Shown here: piece by piece, positions 27,614 through 36,000 of the stretch
How the letters are laid out: each line of letters begins with the position of its first letter
Position numbering within the stretch: position 1 is the stretch's first letter
Source of the DNA: Nitratireductor soli
GTDB taxonomy: Bacteria; Pseudomonadota; Alphaproteobacteria; Rhizobiales; Rhizobiaceae
Assembly (NCBI RefSeq): GCF_001050155.1
Contig: NZ_LFVY01000015.1
Span: forward strand, 1-64,000
Direction of reading: 5' to 3'
Length of the DNA: 64,000 nt
The notes under the pieces: generated by a model
Told to the model about the DNA's origin: nothing
Seen by the model: only the letters and a program-made list of their open reading frames with translations
Databases searched by the model: none
Program-made: the position numbers and the translations under genes

Positions 27614-29026
27614 ATGGCTGATTTGCAAGAGACTTCGCAGGACAGGTTGACGCCGCTGATGCGCGCCCGGCGCGTCGTGGCCGCGACGCGCCGGCCATGG
27701 CGGCGCTTCTGGCGCGTCGTTTCGCGCTACATGCCGAAGCGGCTGTACGCCCGCTCGCTGATCATCGTCATCGCCCCGATGCTGCTCCTGCAATCGGTCA
27801 TCGCCTTCACCTTCATGGAGCGCCATTGGCAGACGGTGACGCAGCGCCTCAGCCAGGCGGTGACGCGCGACATCGCCGCCATCATCGACATGATCGAGAC
27901 CTATCCCGACGACAACGGCTATGCGCAGGTGATCCGCATCGCCCAGGAAAGGCTGGCGCTGAAGATCGACCTGCTGCCGCCCGACCCCCTGCCCGCGCCC
28001 GGCCCGAAGCCGTTTTTCTCGATCCTCGACCAGACGCTGAGCGAGGAGATCACCAAGCAGATCAACCGCCCCTTCTGGCTCGACACGGTGGGCAATTCGA
28101 ACATCGTCGAGATCCGCATCCAGATGGAGAACCGGGTGCTGCGCGTGTTTGCCCGGCGCAGCCAGGCCTACGCCTCCAACACGCACATCTTCCTGTTGTG
28201 GATGGTCGGCACCTCGCTGGTGCTGATCGCCATCTCGGTCGCCTTCCTGCGCAACCAGATCCGGCCAATCCTGCAACTGGCCGAGGCGGCCGACAGCTTT
28301 GGCAAGGGCCGCCCGACGCCGAGCGATTTCCGCCCGCGCGGCGCCGAGGAGGTGCGGCGCGCCGGCAGCGCCTTCCTCGTGATGCGCGAGCGCATCGAGC
28401 GGCAGATCGAGCAGCGCACGGCGATGCTGACCGGCGTCAGCCACGATCTGCGCACCATTCTGACCCGCTTCAAGCTGCAACTGGCGCTGGCCCATTCGAA
28501 GGACGACATCGAGGCGCTGGACCAGGACATCGAGGACATGCGCTCGATGCTGGAAGGCTACCTGGCCTTCGCCCGCGGCGATGCGGCCGAGGATCCCGGC
28601 GCCTTCAACCTGGCCTCCTTCTTCGACCGCGTGACGGAGGAGGCCGGCCTGCGCGACAGCACGCTGAAGACCGCCATCGCCGGCGACCCGGTCCTGCATG
28701 TGCGCCCCAACGCCTTCGGCCGGCTCCTGAACAACGTCGTCGGCAACGCCTTCCGCTATGCGACCCATGTGGAGATCGTCGCGCGCAACGCCGGCGGCAC
28801 GCTGACCATCACCGTCGACGATGACGGCCCCGGCATCCCGCCCGACATGCGCGAGGACGTGTTCAAGCCCTTCGTGCGGCTCGACGAGGCGCGCAACCAG
28901 GACGAAAGCGGCACCGGGCTCGGCCTGTCCATCGCCCGCGACATCGCCCGCGGCCATGGCGGCGACGTGACGCTGGAGGAGAGCCCGCTGGGCGGCCTGC
29001 GGGCGGTGATACGGGTGCCGTCCTAG
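27614..29026 (+). CDS. EnvZ-like sensor histidine kinase
   Basis: A 470-residue membrane kinase. TM1 spans about residues 48-68 and TM2 about 192-212, with a periplasmic loop of about 120 residues between them. A HAMP linker follows, then the HisKA phospho-acceptor His277 in TGVSHDLRTILTRFK, with the N box LLNNVVGNAFRYA and the G boxes DDGPGIPPD and GTGLGLSIA. The usual H-box Pro (RTPL) is Ile here. It probably phosphorylates the OmpR-type regulator at 26218, although an unrelated convergent gene and a hairpin element separate them. The ATG is at 27614; no strong ribosome-binding site is seen. Confidence 0.92.
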   Translation: MADLQETSQDRLTPLMRARRVVAATRRPWRRFWRVVSRYMPKRLYARSLIIVIAPMLLLQSVIAFTFMERHWQTVTQRLSQAVTRDIAAIIDMIETYPDDNGYAQVIRIAQERLALKIDLLPPDPLPAPGPKPFFSILDQTLSEEITKQINRPFWLDTVGNSNIVEIRIQMENRVLRVFARRSQAYASNTHIFLLWMVGTSLVLIAISVAFLRNQIRPILQLAEAADSFGKGRPTPSDFRPRGAEEVRRAGSAFLVMRERIERQIEQRTAMLTGVSHDLRTILTRFKLQLALAHSKDDIEALDQDIEDMRSMLEGYLAFARGDAAEDPGAFNLASFFDRVTEEAGLRDSTLKTAIAGDPVLHVRPNAFGRLLNNVVGNAFRYATHVEIVARNAGGTLTITVDDDGPGIPPDMREDVFKPFVRLDEARNQDESGTGLGLSIARDIARGHGGDVTLEESPLGGLRAVIRVPS

Positions 29027-29059
29027 GGCGTTTCCAGCACGCTATCTCCTCGACGGCCC

Positions 29060-29311
29060 TCAGCGCAGCGCCGGGCGTGGCGGGTGGTCGAGTTCGAAGA
29101 CGAGGGTCTGGCCGCCATCGGCGGCGACCCGGATGCGGCGGGCGCGGATGATGAAGATGACGGGTTCTCCGGCTCCGGCAAGCTCGACGAAATCGCCCTT
29201 TCGCGCCCATTGGCCGATGGCGAGCGCGGCGAGCCTGTCGCCGAGGCCGGCTGTGTCCGCCTTGCGCCGGGCGCTGGCGGTCAGTTCGATCACGGTCTTC
29301 ATCATGCTCAT
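29060..29311 (-). CDS. Small conserved hypothetical protein
   Basis: An 83-residue protein, start MSMMKTVIELTASARRKADT, with GGAGG about 10 bases upstream. The composition is natural, with a beta-rich C-terminal half (KGDFVELAGAGEPVIFIIRA, RRIRVAADGGQTLVFEL). It is convergent with the histidine kinase. No family was recognised. Confidence 0.65.
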   Translation of the reverse strand: MSMMKTVIELTASARRKADTAGLGDRLAALAIGQWARKGDFVELAGAGEPVIFIIRARRIRVAADGGQTLVFELDHPPRPALR

Positions 29312-29485
29312 CAGGGGCGGCCTCCTGCTGGTTTTCAGGAAAATAATCCCGGCATAACGGCAAGCCGGCCAGCGGAATCGGTTCAACCGGCGCCCATTCC
29401 GGATTAGCCTTTCGTCGTAGACGCTGAGTCGCGATCCGGCTGCGTTGGTGAGTTTTGCCCGATCGCCTTGAAGAAGGAAGAGGCA

Positions 29486-29980
29486 ATGACCTCCCGTTAC
29501 GCAAAAATCGTCATGACACTGGCCCTGGCGGCCTTTGCCTTCATGGTCACCTTCAACAACATCACCGACTACGGATCGAACTTCGAGTTCGTCAAACACG
29601 TGTTCAGCATGGACACGACCTTCCCCGGCAACAAGGCCATGTACCGCGCCATCGAAACACCGACGCTGTGGCATGCGGGCTATTGGCTGATCATCGCCGG
29701 CGAGGGCCTGACCTTCATTCTGCTGTTGATCGGCGGCTTGCAGATGCTCGGCGCGCGTGCGCAGCCGGCCGCGGCCTTCCAGGCGGCCAAGAAATGGACC
29801 ATTGCCGGTGCGGCGGTCGGCTTTCTCGTCTGGTTCTTCGGCTTCATGGTCGTCGGCGGAGAATGGTTCCTGATGTGGCAGTCGGACACGTGGAACGGCC
29901 AGGACGCGGCCTTCAAATTCTACATGGCCATTCTCGGCGTGCTGATCTTCGTCAACCAGCCGGACCGCGAGATCGGCTGA
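29486..29980 (+). CDS. DUF2165 family membrane protein
   Basis: A 164-residue integral membrane protein of the DUF2165 family. Four hydrophobic segments lie at about residues 8-26, 66-86, 104-124 and 142-158, with the conserved FNNITDYGSNFEFVKHVFSM loop after TM1. The start at 29486 is preceded by GGAAGAGG. It is followed six bases later by the GFA-like gene and probably cotranscribed. Function is unknown. Confidence 0.9.
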   Translation: MTSRYAKIVMTLALAAFAFMVTFNNITDYGSNFEFVKHVFSMDTTFPGNKAMYRAIETPTLWHAGYWLIIAGEGLTFILLLIGGLQMLGARAQPAAAFQAAKKWTIAGAAVGFLVWFFGFMVVGGEWFLMWQSDTWNGQDAAFKFYMAILGVLIFVNQPDREIG

Positions 29981-29986
29981 CGAACG

Positions 29987-30340
29987 ATGTTCGAGGCGAC
30001 ATGCCATTGCGGGGCCGTGCGGATGAAAATCGCCGCTCAGCCCCCTTGGCTGACCCTGTGCAATTGCTCGCTCTGCCGCCGTCTGGGAGCGCTTTGGCTG
30101 CATTGCCATCCGGCGGAGGTGGAGTTCACCGCCGGCGCGGACGCGACGAAAGCCTATCTGCAGGGCGACCGGACGCTCGAAATGCACCATTGCACGACGT
30201 GCGGCTGCACAACGCATTGGAGCCCGGTGGGGAACGGCGACCGCATGGCGGTCAATGCGCGGCTGATCGACCCCGAAGCGATCGCCGGCCTGCGCGTGCG
30301 CCATTTGGACGGGGCGGAGACATTCGCCTATCTGGACTGA
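29987..30340 (+). CDS. GFA/CENP-V family zinc-binding protein
   Basis: A 117-residue protein of the GFA (glutathione-dependent formaldehyde-activating enzyme-like) fold. Zinc ligands are visible as CHCGAV (C6, C8), CNCSLCRR (C25, C27, C30) and CTTCGC (about C69, C72, C74). The core fold is complete for the family. True formaldehyde activity is rare in the family, so the substrate is unassigned. It ends in a mosaic repeat shared with the convergent beta-lactamase. Confidence 0.9.
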   Translation: MFEATCHCGAVRMKIAAQPPWLTLCNCSLCRRLGALWLHCHPAEVEFTAGADATKAYLQGDRTLEMHHCTTCGCTTHWSPVGNGDRMAVNARLIDPEAIAGLRVRHLDGAETFAYLD

Positions 30341-30387
30341 GACGGACCCGGCCGCACGCGGCAGCCGGGTCTCGCCGGTCTCAGGCT

Positions 30388-30492
30388 ACAGCGCCGCGCG
30401 TCTTATCAGACGCGCAAAGGACGCTCTATCTTCTTGTTTTTCCGCATTGATGCGGACGTCAGGTGATTCCACCTGGCAGCTCAAATGCTACA
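30388..30492. repeat. Mosaic hairpin repeat, copy 5
   Basis: ACAGCGCCGCGCGTC/GACGCGC first hairpin, then AAGGACGCTCTATCTTCTTG, CCGCATTGATGCGG, and CAGGTGATTCCACCTG, ending AAATGCTACAG. It sits between two convergent genes, and its right end contains the beta-lactamase stop codon. Confidence 0.85.
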
Positions 30493-31396
30493 GCGTCTCG
30501 GCGAGCGTGCGGCCGATCTCGGCGATGGCGGCGTTGCGCTGGTCCATCGGCTGCTTGCACTCGGCGATGTAGATCGCCGCGATCACCGGCTGCCGCGCCG
30601 GCGGCCAGATGACGGCGACGATGCCGCGCGACCCGTGCCCGCCGGCGCCGGTCCTGTCGGCGATGCGCCAATCGCCGGGCAGCCCGGCCCGCAACAGGGG
30701 CCGGCTGACCTTGTTGTCGATGAGCCAGGTTTCGAACTGCCGCCGCGAGGCGGACGCCAGCACGTCGCCGAAGACGAGCGTCCGCAGGCTGGCGGCGATC
30801 GCCTCCGGCGTCGTGGTGTCGCGCGGGTCTCCGGGCGTCGCCGTGGTGAGCCCCGGCTCCTTGCGGTCGAGCCGCGAGACGCCGTCGCCGATCGAGCGCA
30901 TGAATCGCGTCCAGCCCTGCGGCCCGCCCAGACTGTCGACGAGCAGATTGGCGGCGGTGTTGTCGCTCATGGTCGAGGCGGCCTCGCACAGCTCGAACAG
31001 CTTCATCGGACGGCCGCCGACGCGCTTTTCAGTGACCGGCGAATAGTTGACGAGGTCGCTCTTGCGGATGGCGATCTCGCGCTCCAGCGTCTCCTCCCCC
31101 GCATCGACACGGGCGAGCACCGCGGCGCAGGCGAAAGCCTTGAACGTGCTGTTCATCGGAAACCGTTCGTCGGCCCGCTGCAGCCAGCGCCGCCCGGTGT
31201 GCGTGTCGGTGATCGAGGCGCCAAGCCGGGCGCCGAGCCGTTTCTCCATCTCGACCAGCTTGCGGGCCAGCGCGTCGTCCGCTCCGGGAGCGGCGGCCGC
31301 CCAATTGGGGGAGAGGGTCGCGGCGAGCGTTGCCGCGGTGGCAAGGCAAAAGCCGCGCCGGGTGATATCGGCTTGTATGAATTTTTCCACAATCAT
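30488..31396 (-). CDS. Class A beta-lactamase
   Basis: A 302-residue serine beta-lactamase, exported to the periplasm. The N-terminus carries a twin-arginine-type signal (ITRRGFCLATAATLAA). Active-site motifs are STFK at residues 83-86 (Ser70/Lys73 by class A numbering), SDN at 144-146, Glu180 (E166) in KEPGLTTA, and RTG at 248-250 in place of the usual KTG. The residue at the Asn170 position appears to be Thr. An 18-bp tandem duplication at 31394-31429 duplicates the ribosome-binding site and start, so translation may also begin at 31414 or 31435, adding MAILKD units. No ampR-type regulator is adjacent. Confidence 0.92.
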   Translation of the reverse strand: MIVEKFIQADITRRGFCLATAATLAATLSPNWAAAAPGADDALARKLVEMEKRLGARLGASITDTHTGRRWLQRADERFPMNSTFKAFACAAVLARVDAGEETLEREIAIRKSDLVNYSPVTEKRVGGRPMKLFELCEAASTMSDNTAANLLVDSLGGPQGWTRFMRSIGDGVSRLDRKEPGLTTATPGDPRDTTTPEAIAASLRTLVFGDVLASASRRQFETWLIDNKVSRPLLRAGLPGDWRIADRTGAGGHGSRGIVAVIWPPARQPVIAAIYIAECKQPMDQRNAAIAEIGRTLAETL

Positions 31397-31429
31397 GTCC
31401 TTCAAAATGGCCATGTCCTTCAAAATGGC
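31394..31429. repeat. 18-bp tandem duplication at the beta-lactamase start
   Basis: CATGTCCTTCAAAATGGC occurs twice in a row. On the coding strand each unit reads GCCATTTTGAAGGACATG, so it contains a GAAGGA ribosome-binding site and an in-frame ATG. Confidence 0.92.
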
Positions 31430-31525
31430 AAACACCGGATCGCGCCAAAACAGACGCGTGCTCCAACGTCCCTCAGGCTTGGGCGTTTTTTGTGTTCGCC
31501 TGCGATTCCGCCGAAAAAACGACGC

Positions 31526-31647
31526 CTAGTGGTCTGACCGAAACAGATGGTCCCCATCTGTTTCGATAAGTCAGCCCACAAGCTATTGATCTGGTGGGGC
31601 GATTTTTCCTAACAGATGGGTACCATCTGTTAGGATCGCACCACTAG
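31526..31647. repeat. Two-hairpin element, full-length forward copy (copy G)
   Basis: A complete 122-bp copy. The terminal inverted repeat is CTAGTGGT ... ACCACTAG. Hairpin 1 is CGAAACAGATGG/CCATCTGTTTCG, the linker is ATAAGTCAGCCCACAAGCTA then TTGATCTGGTGGGGCGATTT, and hairpin 2 is CCTAACAGATGG/CCATCTGTTAGG. No reading frame is conserved across copies. It lies between the beta-lactamase start and the DUF2269-like gene. Confidence 0.92.
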
Positions 31648-31675
31648 GGCTTTTCGCCCGCACGCGACGCGGCGA

Positions 31676-32146
31676 TCAGAAGACCGGCCGGGCGAGCATC
31701 AGCCAGACGATCGCCAGAACGGCGACGAAGGCGGGAAAGCCGCAGGCGAACCAGATGTGGTAGAGCCGGAAATAGCGCGCCGGCAGCGGCGTCCGCGCGG
31801 CAGCGGCATGGCGGGCCAGGTCGCGCAATTGCATCTGGATCCAGACGACGGGAAGCCAGAACAACCCCACCACCACATACAGCGCCAGCGACAGGAGGAG
31901 CCAGCCCTCGGTCCAGCTCCAGCCGAGCCGGGCGGCCAGCCACAGGCCGGTGAGCGGCTGGAGGACGACCGCCGTGGCGGTGAACAGGACATCGGCAACC
32001 ACCACGGTGCCGGCGACATGGGCGACCAGCGCCGCATCGCGCGTGCGGTGCGCCATCACCATGAAGAAGGCGATGCCCGCCCCCGTGCCGAGCAGGACGC
32101 AGGCACCGAGTACATGCAGCCAGCGAAGCGCCAGGTCGAGCAGCAT
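31676..32146 (-). CDS. DUF2269-like integral membrane protein
   Basis: A 156-residue protein with four hydrophobic segments (about residues 4-28, 45-70, 80-103, 130-152). The opening LRWLHVLGACVLLGTGAGIA is typical of DUF2269 proteins. The start codon overlaps the stop of the upstream NAD(P)-binding/DoxX-like gene (TGATG), showing coupling. The function is unknown; the pairing with a DoxX-like fusion is recurrent in proteobacteria. Confidence 0.85.
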   Translation of the reverse strand: MLLDLALRWLHVLGACVLLGTGAGIAFFMVMAHRTRDAALVAHVAGTVVVADVLFTATAVVLQPLTGLWLAARLGWSWTEGWLLLSLALYVVVGLFWLPVVWIQMQLRDLARHAAAARTPLPARYFRLYHIWFACGFPAFVAVLAIVWLMLARPVF

Positions 32147-33447
32147 CAGCGTTCTTCCAGGAGAAGGGACAGAACCCAGGCAAGCACGAGGCCCGGCAAA
32201 ACCTTGACGTAAGGACCAAGCGGGTCGAGCCACAAATGCGGCAGGAACAGCGTGCCGGCCAACACGTAAAACAACGAAACGGCCATCATGCCGTAGCAGG
32301 CGCGCCGCGCCAGCGGGCGACACAGGACCGCCGCCCCGAGCGCCAGGTCGACGAGCGATCCGCCGATGACCGCGCCGGCGGCGAGCGATGGCGCAAAACC
32401 GGCCGCCGTAAGCAGCGCCACCGCCTGGTCAGCCCGCGCCAGACCGACCGCGCCGGACAGGAGCCAGAACGCGGCGAGTGCAACGACCATCAGCGGCAGC
32501 GCCTGAAACAGCCTGCCGAACCAGCGTTCCTGGATCGTTGCGGGGAGAGCTGCCAGCGTTTCGCGCAGCGGGCGAATGGGGTGGCCCGTGGCCGCTGCGA
32601 ACGCGGCGGGATTGCCCAGAATCCCATCCTCGATCACCCGCAGCGCCGTCGAGCGCAGGGGCGAACGCCAACCGAGCCAGGCCAAGAGGTCGGCAACGCG
32701 GGCAACGCCGAGGCCCGCCCAGCGCGGCAAGGCAAGGACGGCGCGCGGCGGCGGATAGCCGAGCCAGCGACGGAAGGCCAGCACGACGTCACGCAGCGTG
32801 CCGGGCTCGGCCTCGACCAGATCGATATCCTGCCGGGCCGGGACCTCCGGCGAAACCGCGCCGGCGACAAATCCGGCCAGCTCGTCCATCGACACCGTGC
32901 CGACGCGCGCCTTGGCGTGGACGATCGGCAAAACCAGTGGAAAGGCCGCCAGCATGCGCAGCAGCGCGGTGCCGCCATAGGCATTGGCGGCGATGACGAG
33001 CGCCGGCTTCAGGACGAGCCAGTCGAGACCGCTTGCTCGCAATGCGGCATCCGCCATTCCCTTGGTACGCAGAAACTCGGTGGCCGCCGATGGCACAGCA
33101 CCCGGCGCCGAAACCTGGATGAAGCGGCGGGTGCCAGCCTGTTCGCAAGCGGCGAACAGCGCCACCATCGCATCATGCTGTAATGGTTGCAGCCGATCGC
33201 GCCCACCCGTTTGCAGCGCGCCCGAGCAATTGACCACGGCATCGATGCCTGCCAGATGGGGAAGCCAGTCGGAGGGGGAAAGAAGCGCCGCGATGTCGGC
33301 GCCAATCCAGCGGCAATCGGGCGCCTGCCTGAGGCCGATATCCGCCCGGCGACCGAGACCGGTGACCGCGTGCCCATCGACCACGAGGCGGCGCATCACC
33401 GATTGTCCGATGAAGCCATAGCCACCGAGGACGAGCACCCGCACCAT
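32146..33447 (-). CDS. NAD(P)-binding protein fused to a DoxX-like membrane domain
   Basis: A 433-residue two-part protein. Residues 1-290 are an atypical short-chain dehydrogenase/NmrA-like Rossmann domain with GGYGFIG at residues 8-14; the catalytic Tyr motif is not obvious. Residues about 310-430 have four membrane segments of the DoxX-like type (FQALPLMVVALAAFWLLSGA and following). Such fusions may link a redox cofactor to a membrane electron carrier, but this is unproven. Cotranscribed with the DUF2269-like gene. Confidence 0.87.
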   Translation of the reverse strand: MVRVLVLGGYGFIGQSVMRRLVVDGHAVTGLGRRADIGLRQAPDCRWIGADIAALLSPSDWLPHLAGIDAVVNCSGALQTGGRDRLQPLQHDAMVALFAACEQAGTRRFIQVSAPGAVPSAATEFLRTKGMADAALRASGLDWLVLKPALVIAANAYGGTALLRMLAAFPLVLPIVHAKARVGTVSMDELAGFVAGAVSPEVPARQDIDLVEAEPGTLRDVVLAFRRWLGYPPPRAVLALPRWAGLGVARVADLLAWLGWRSPLRSTALRVIEDGILGNPAAFAAATGHPIRPLRETLAALPATIQERWFGRLFQALPLMVVALAAFWLLSGAVGLARADQAVALLTAAGFAPSLAAGAVIGGSLVDLALGAAVLCRPLARRACYGMMAVSLFYVLAGTLFLPHLWLDPLGPYVKVLPGLVLAWVLSLLLEER

Positions 33448-33497
33448 ATCGACCTCACATCGGGTTGATGCTTCAATATGCCCGCGACGCCTGCGCG

Positions 33498-33851
33498 TTA
33501 GTGCAAGCGGCTGCCGTTGGGCACGGGTTTGTCGGACGTGGCAAGGACGATGGCGCCGGCTTCGTCGGAGAAGCCCAGCGTCAGCACTTCCGACATGAAC
33601 TTGCCGATCTGCCGCGGCGGGAAATTGACGACCGCCGCCACCTGCCGCCCGACCAGTTCTTCAGGCGCGTAATGCGCGGTGATCTGCGCCGAGGATTTCT
33701 TGACGCCGATCTCCGGGCCGAAATCGATCTTCAGCTTGATCGCCGGCTTGCGCGCTTCCGGATAGGGTTCCGCCTCGACGACCGTGCCGACGCGGATATC
33801 CACCTTGAGGAAATCGTCGAAGCCGATCTCCGCGCTCTTGTCCGACGCCAT
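33498..33851 (-). CDS. CsaA-like tRNA-binding domain protein
   Basis: A 117-residue protein made of one tRNA-binding OB-fold domain. [20 protein letters not shown] opens it, [20 protein letters not shown] is the family's signature, and [16 protein letters not shown] ends it. Members are described as export-related chaperones (CsaA) or tRNA-binding proteins; the biological role is unsettled. It starts eight bases after the YbjN gene stops. Confidence 0.9.
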   Translation of the reverse strand: MASDKSAEIGFDDFLKVDIRVGTVVEAEPYPEARKPAIKLKIDFGPEIGVKKSSAQITAHYAPEELVGRQVAAVVNFPPRQIGKFMSEVLTLGFSDEAGAIVLATSDKPVPNGSRLH

Positions 33852-33859
33852 CGAACGCC

Positions 33860-34360
33860 TCAGGCGTTGCCGTAGGTCTCGAACAGCACGCTGTTCAGCG
33901 CTTCCTGCGCCGTGCTGCCCGACCAGATGACGTATTGGAAAGCCTGGTAGTAGCATTCGCAGGCTTCCAGCGCGCTGTTGAGCATGGTTTCCACCTGCAG
34001 ACCCGTCGGCTCGACACCGCCGGCCAGCACCAGCGCCTGGCGGAACATCACCACGTTCTCGCGCTCCCACAGGTCGAAATGGCCGAACAGCATCTGCTCG
34101 TTGATGAGCGACAGGAGCCGCATCACTTCCAGCGTGCGCTTCTCGGGGACCTTCAGATCAAAGGCGCAGGCCACGTGCAGCGCCTCGAATTCCTCCATCC
34201 AAGAAAAGGAGACGTTGTAGTCGGTCCATGTGCCGGCCACGGCAATGGCGATCTCATCATCGCTGTTGCGCTCAAAGCTCCAGTCATTGGTGTGAGCGAC
34301 ATGCTCGATGACATCGACGGGATGTGCATCGCGGGTCATGTCGAGTTCAAGAAGGCTCAT
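33860..34360 (-). CDS. YbjN domain-containing protein
   Basis: A 166-residue protein of the YbjN family, a fold related to type III secretion chaperones. The region [20 protein letters not shown] and the helix [20 protein letters not shown] are characteristic. Alphaproteobacterial members are conserved but uncharacterised; E. coli YbjN affects motility and stress phenotypes. It is first in a pair with the CsaA-like gene. Confidence 0.88.
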   Translation of the reverse strand: MSLLELDMTRDAHPVDVIEHVAHTNDWSFERNSDDEIAIAVAGTWTDYNVSFSWMEEFEALHVACAFDLKVPEKRTLEVMRLLSLINEQMLFGHFDLWERENVVMFRQALVLAGGVEPTGLQVETMLNSALEACECYYQAFQYVIWSGSTAQEALNSVLFETYGNA

Positions 34361-34692
34361 TTATCTGCTTTCCCGTATCACGGAGCGCCGCAGCACTCCT
34401 CAAGTATCCACGGCGGGGAGGATCCCCGCGAGACGTTTCAGGTCAGAAACACTGTGTGGAGCGACAACGACAACGCATGGAACTCTATGGGCCCGCCCCT
34501 GCCCGACCGCATGACCATTTCGAATCACGCTGTAAATTCAGTGTATTGATGCAGAGTCGCGTGACCAGAGCTTTTTTCGCCCGGCCGGATTTGCGTGTGG
34601 ATAGATCACCCGCGCAATGTTTGTGCCCGGCCCGTAAGCGATTCACGGATAACGACTTTTCGACGCCATACACAGGCGCCGGTAACGAAAAA
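34361..34692. other. Intergenic interval
   Basis: About 330 bases with somewhat lower GC and no supported gene. It contains the promoter region of the YbjN gene and the sequence following ubiK. A small CGGGGAGGATCCCCG hairpin is near 34413. Nothing else was recognised. Confidence 0.45.
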
Positions 34693-35007
34693 TTATTTTT
34701 TCGTCCGGCCGGCGGAAGCGGGTTTCGAATCGCCGCCAGCGCGCTTTTGCGGCGTCTTTGCCGCAAGCTGCGCTTCGAGCGCCTCCACGCGGGCTGTGAG
34801 CGCGGCGTTTTCCTCCCGCGCCTTGAGCGCGATGTCGCGCAAGGCTTCAAAGTCTTCGCGCTGCACCAGGTCCATGGAATTGATCAGGCGCTCGGCCTGT
34901 GCCTGGAACGCCGTTTCCACTTCGCGACGCACACCCTGGGCGGCACCCGCCGCATCGGTCATGAGCTTGGCGAACTCGTCGAGGATTCGGTTGCTTCCGT
35001 TGGTCAT
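34693..35007 (-). CDS. ubiK: UbiK/BMFP family accessory factor
   Basis: A 104-residue protein with two amphipathic helices (about residues 5-45 and 48-85) ending in a coiled coil (ENAALTARVEALEAQLAAK) and a Lys-rich tail. The opening RILDEFAKLMTDAAGAAQG matches the BMFP/YqiC family, which includes UbiK, an assembly factor for ubiquinone biosynthesis in E. coli, and the Brucella membrane-fusogenic protein. The ubiquinone role is inferred from the family. Confidence 0.85.
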   Translation of the reverse strand: MTNGSNRILDEFAKLMTDAAGAAQGVRREVETAFQAQAERLINSMDLVQREDFEALRDIALKAREENAALTARVEALEAQLAAKTPQKRAGGDSKPASAGRTKK

Positions 35008-35094
35008 GGCTCGTCTCTCGCGTTGCAGAACCTGACGTAGTGGCGGGGCGCGGCGAATGCAAGACTGATCCGGCCTCAGGGCGCCATGCCAGCG

Positions 35095-35147
35095 GGGGAA
35101 AGAACTTGGTCCGCAGGGGAAAGAACGTGGCCCGCAGGGGAAAGATC
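35095..35147. repeat. 21-bp tandem repeat
   Basis: GGGGAAAGAACTTGGTCCGC + A is followed by a second copy with two differences and a partial third (GGGGAAAGATC). The third copy overlaps the stop codon of the DUF2182 gene. Twenty-one bases would preserve reading frame. Confidence 0.8.
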
Positions 35148-35994
35148 AGACCATCTGGCCGCCCAGAACCCACAATCCGGCTGCCACCAGGGCCGCGCCC
35201 GCCAGCCGCGAGACCGGCCAGCCGGCCGGCAGAACCTTCTCGGCCAGGACAAAGATCGCGATTGCCGCGATCCACAGCACGTTCATCACCCCGCCGACGA
35301 ACAGCAGCGCCATCAGCGCCCAGCAGCAGCCGATGCAATAAAACCCGTGCCGCAGGCCGATGGCCAGCGCGCCGGCCGGATCGCGGCGGAAGCCGCCGTG
35401 ACGCTGGATGAAGGCGAGCGGCGCCTGGCACTGCCTGAGGCAGGCCTCCTTCAGCGGCGTCCACTGGAACAGGCCGGCAGCAACCAGCACCAGCCCGCTG
35501 AAGGCGGCGCTGGCGCTGGCCATCATCGGCGTCAGGAGCAGGCCCCGCACCAGCGCCCACTGGCCGATTGTCGCCAGCAGCGAGAACCCGACCCAGGCGA
35601 GAAGATAGCCGCCGGCGAAGAAGCCGGTGGCGGCGAAGGGCCGGCCATCGGCCGCCGCCTGGCGGCCGACGCGCGCGTAAAGCAGGATCATGGGAGCCGC
35701 CGACGGGGTCATCATGCCGACCATCATCACCGCCCACATGACCAGCATGAAGGTGAAATCGGCGCCGGTCCATGGACGCAGCGCCATGGCGATCATGCCG
35801 CCCGCCGATCCGCCTGCGCCGTCCATGCCGGGCATCGCCATCCCCGGCATGGGTGCTTCCAACATGGGCATGCCGGCCATTTCCTGGACGAGCCAGAGGA
35901 TGTAGACCCAGGCGAAAACGGTGAGCGCGGCCAGCGCCGCGCCAACCACCAGCCGGTCGCGCCGCAAGGTCGTTTCAAGCGCCGAACTGGCCAT
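35146..35994 (-). CDS. DUF2182 family integral membrane protein
   Basis: A 282-residue multi-spanning protein of the DUF2182 family (predicted metal-binding membrane protein). A Met-rich loop (EMAGMPMLEAPMPGMAMPGM) near residues 38-57 looks like a soft-metal (copper-type) binding site. MWAVMMVGMMTPSAAPMILL and the cysteine-containing GFYCIGCCWALMALLFVGG follow. It starts six bases after the DUF1326 gene stops. The two families occur together widely; a metal-handling role is inference. Confidence 0.9.
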   Translation of the reverse strand: MASSALETTLRRDRLVVGAALAALTVFAWVYILWLVQEMAGMPMLEAPMPGMAMPGMDGAGGSAGGMIAMALRPWTGADFTFMLVMWAVMMVGMMTPSAAPMILLYARVGRQAAADGRPFAATGFFAGGYLLAWVGFSLLATIGQWALVRGLLLTPMMASASAAFSGLVLVAAGLFQWTPLKEACLRQCQAPLAFIQRHGGFRRDPAGALAIGLRHGFYCIGCCWALMALLFVGGVMNVLWIAAIAIFVLAEKVLPAGWPVSRLAGAALVAAGLWVLGGQMV

Positions 35995-36000
35995 GGCGGG

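Noticed and set aside
16135-31647. Insertion sequence remnants
   Set aside because: The two-hairpin copies contain no transposase fragment or conserved frame and are only about 120 bp, so they were called repeats.
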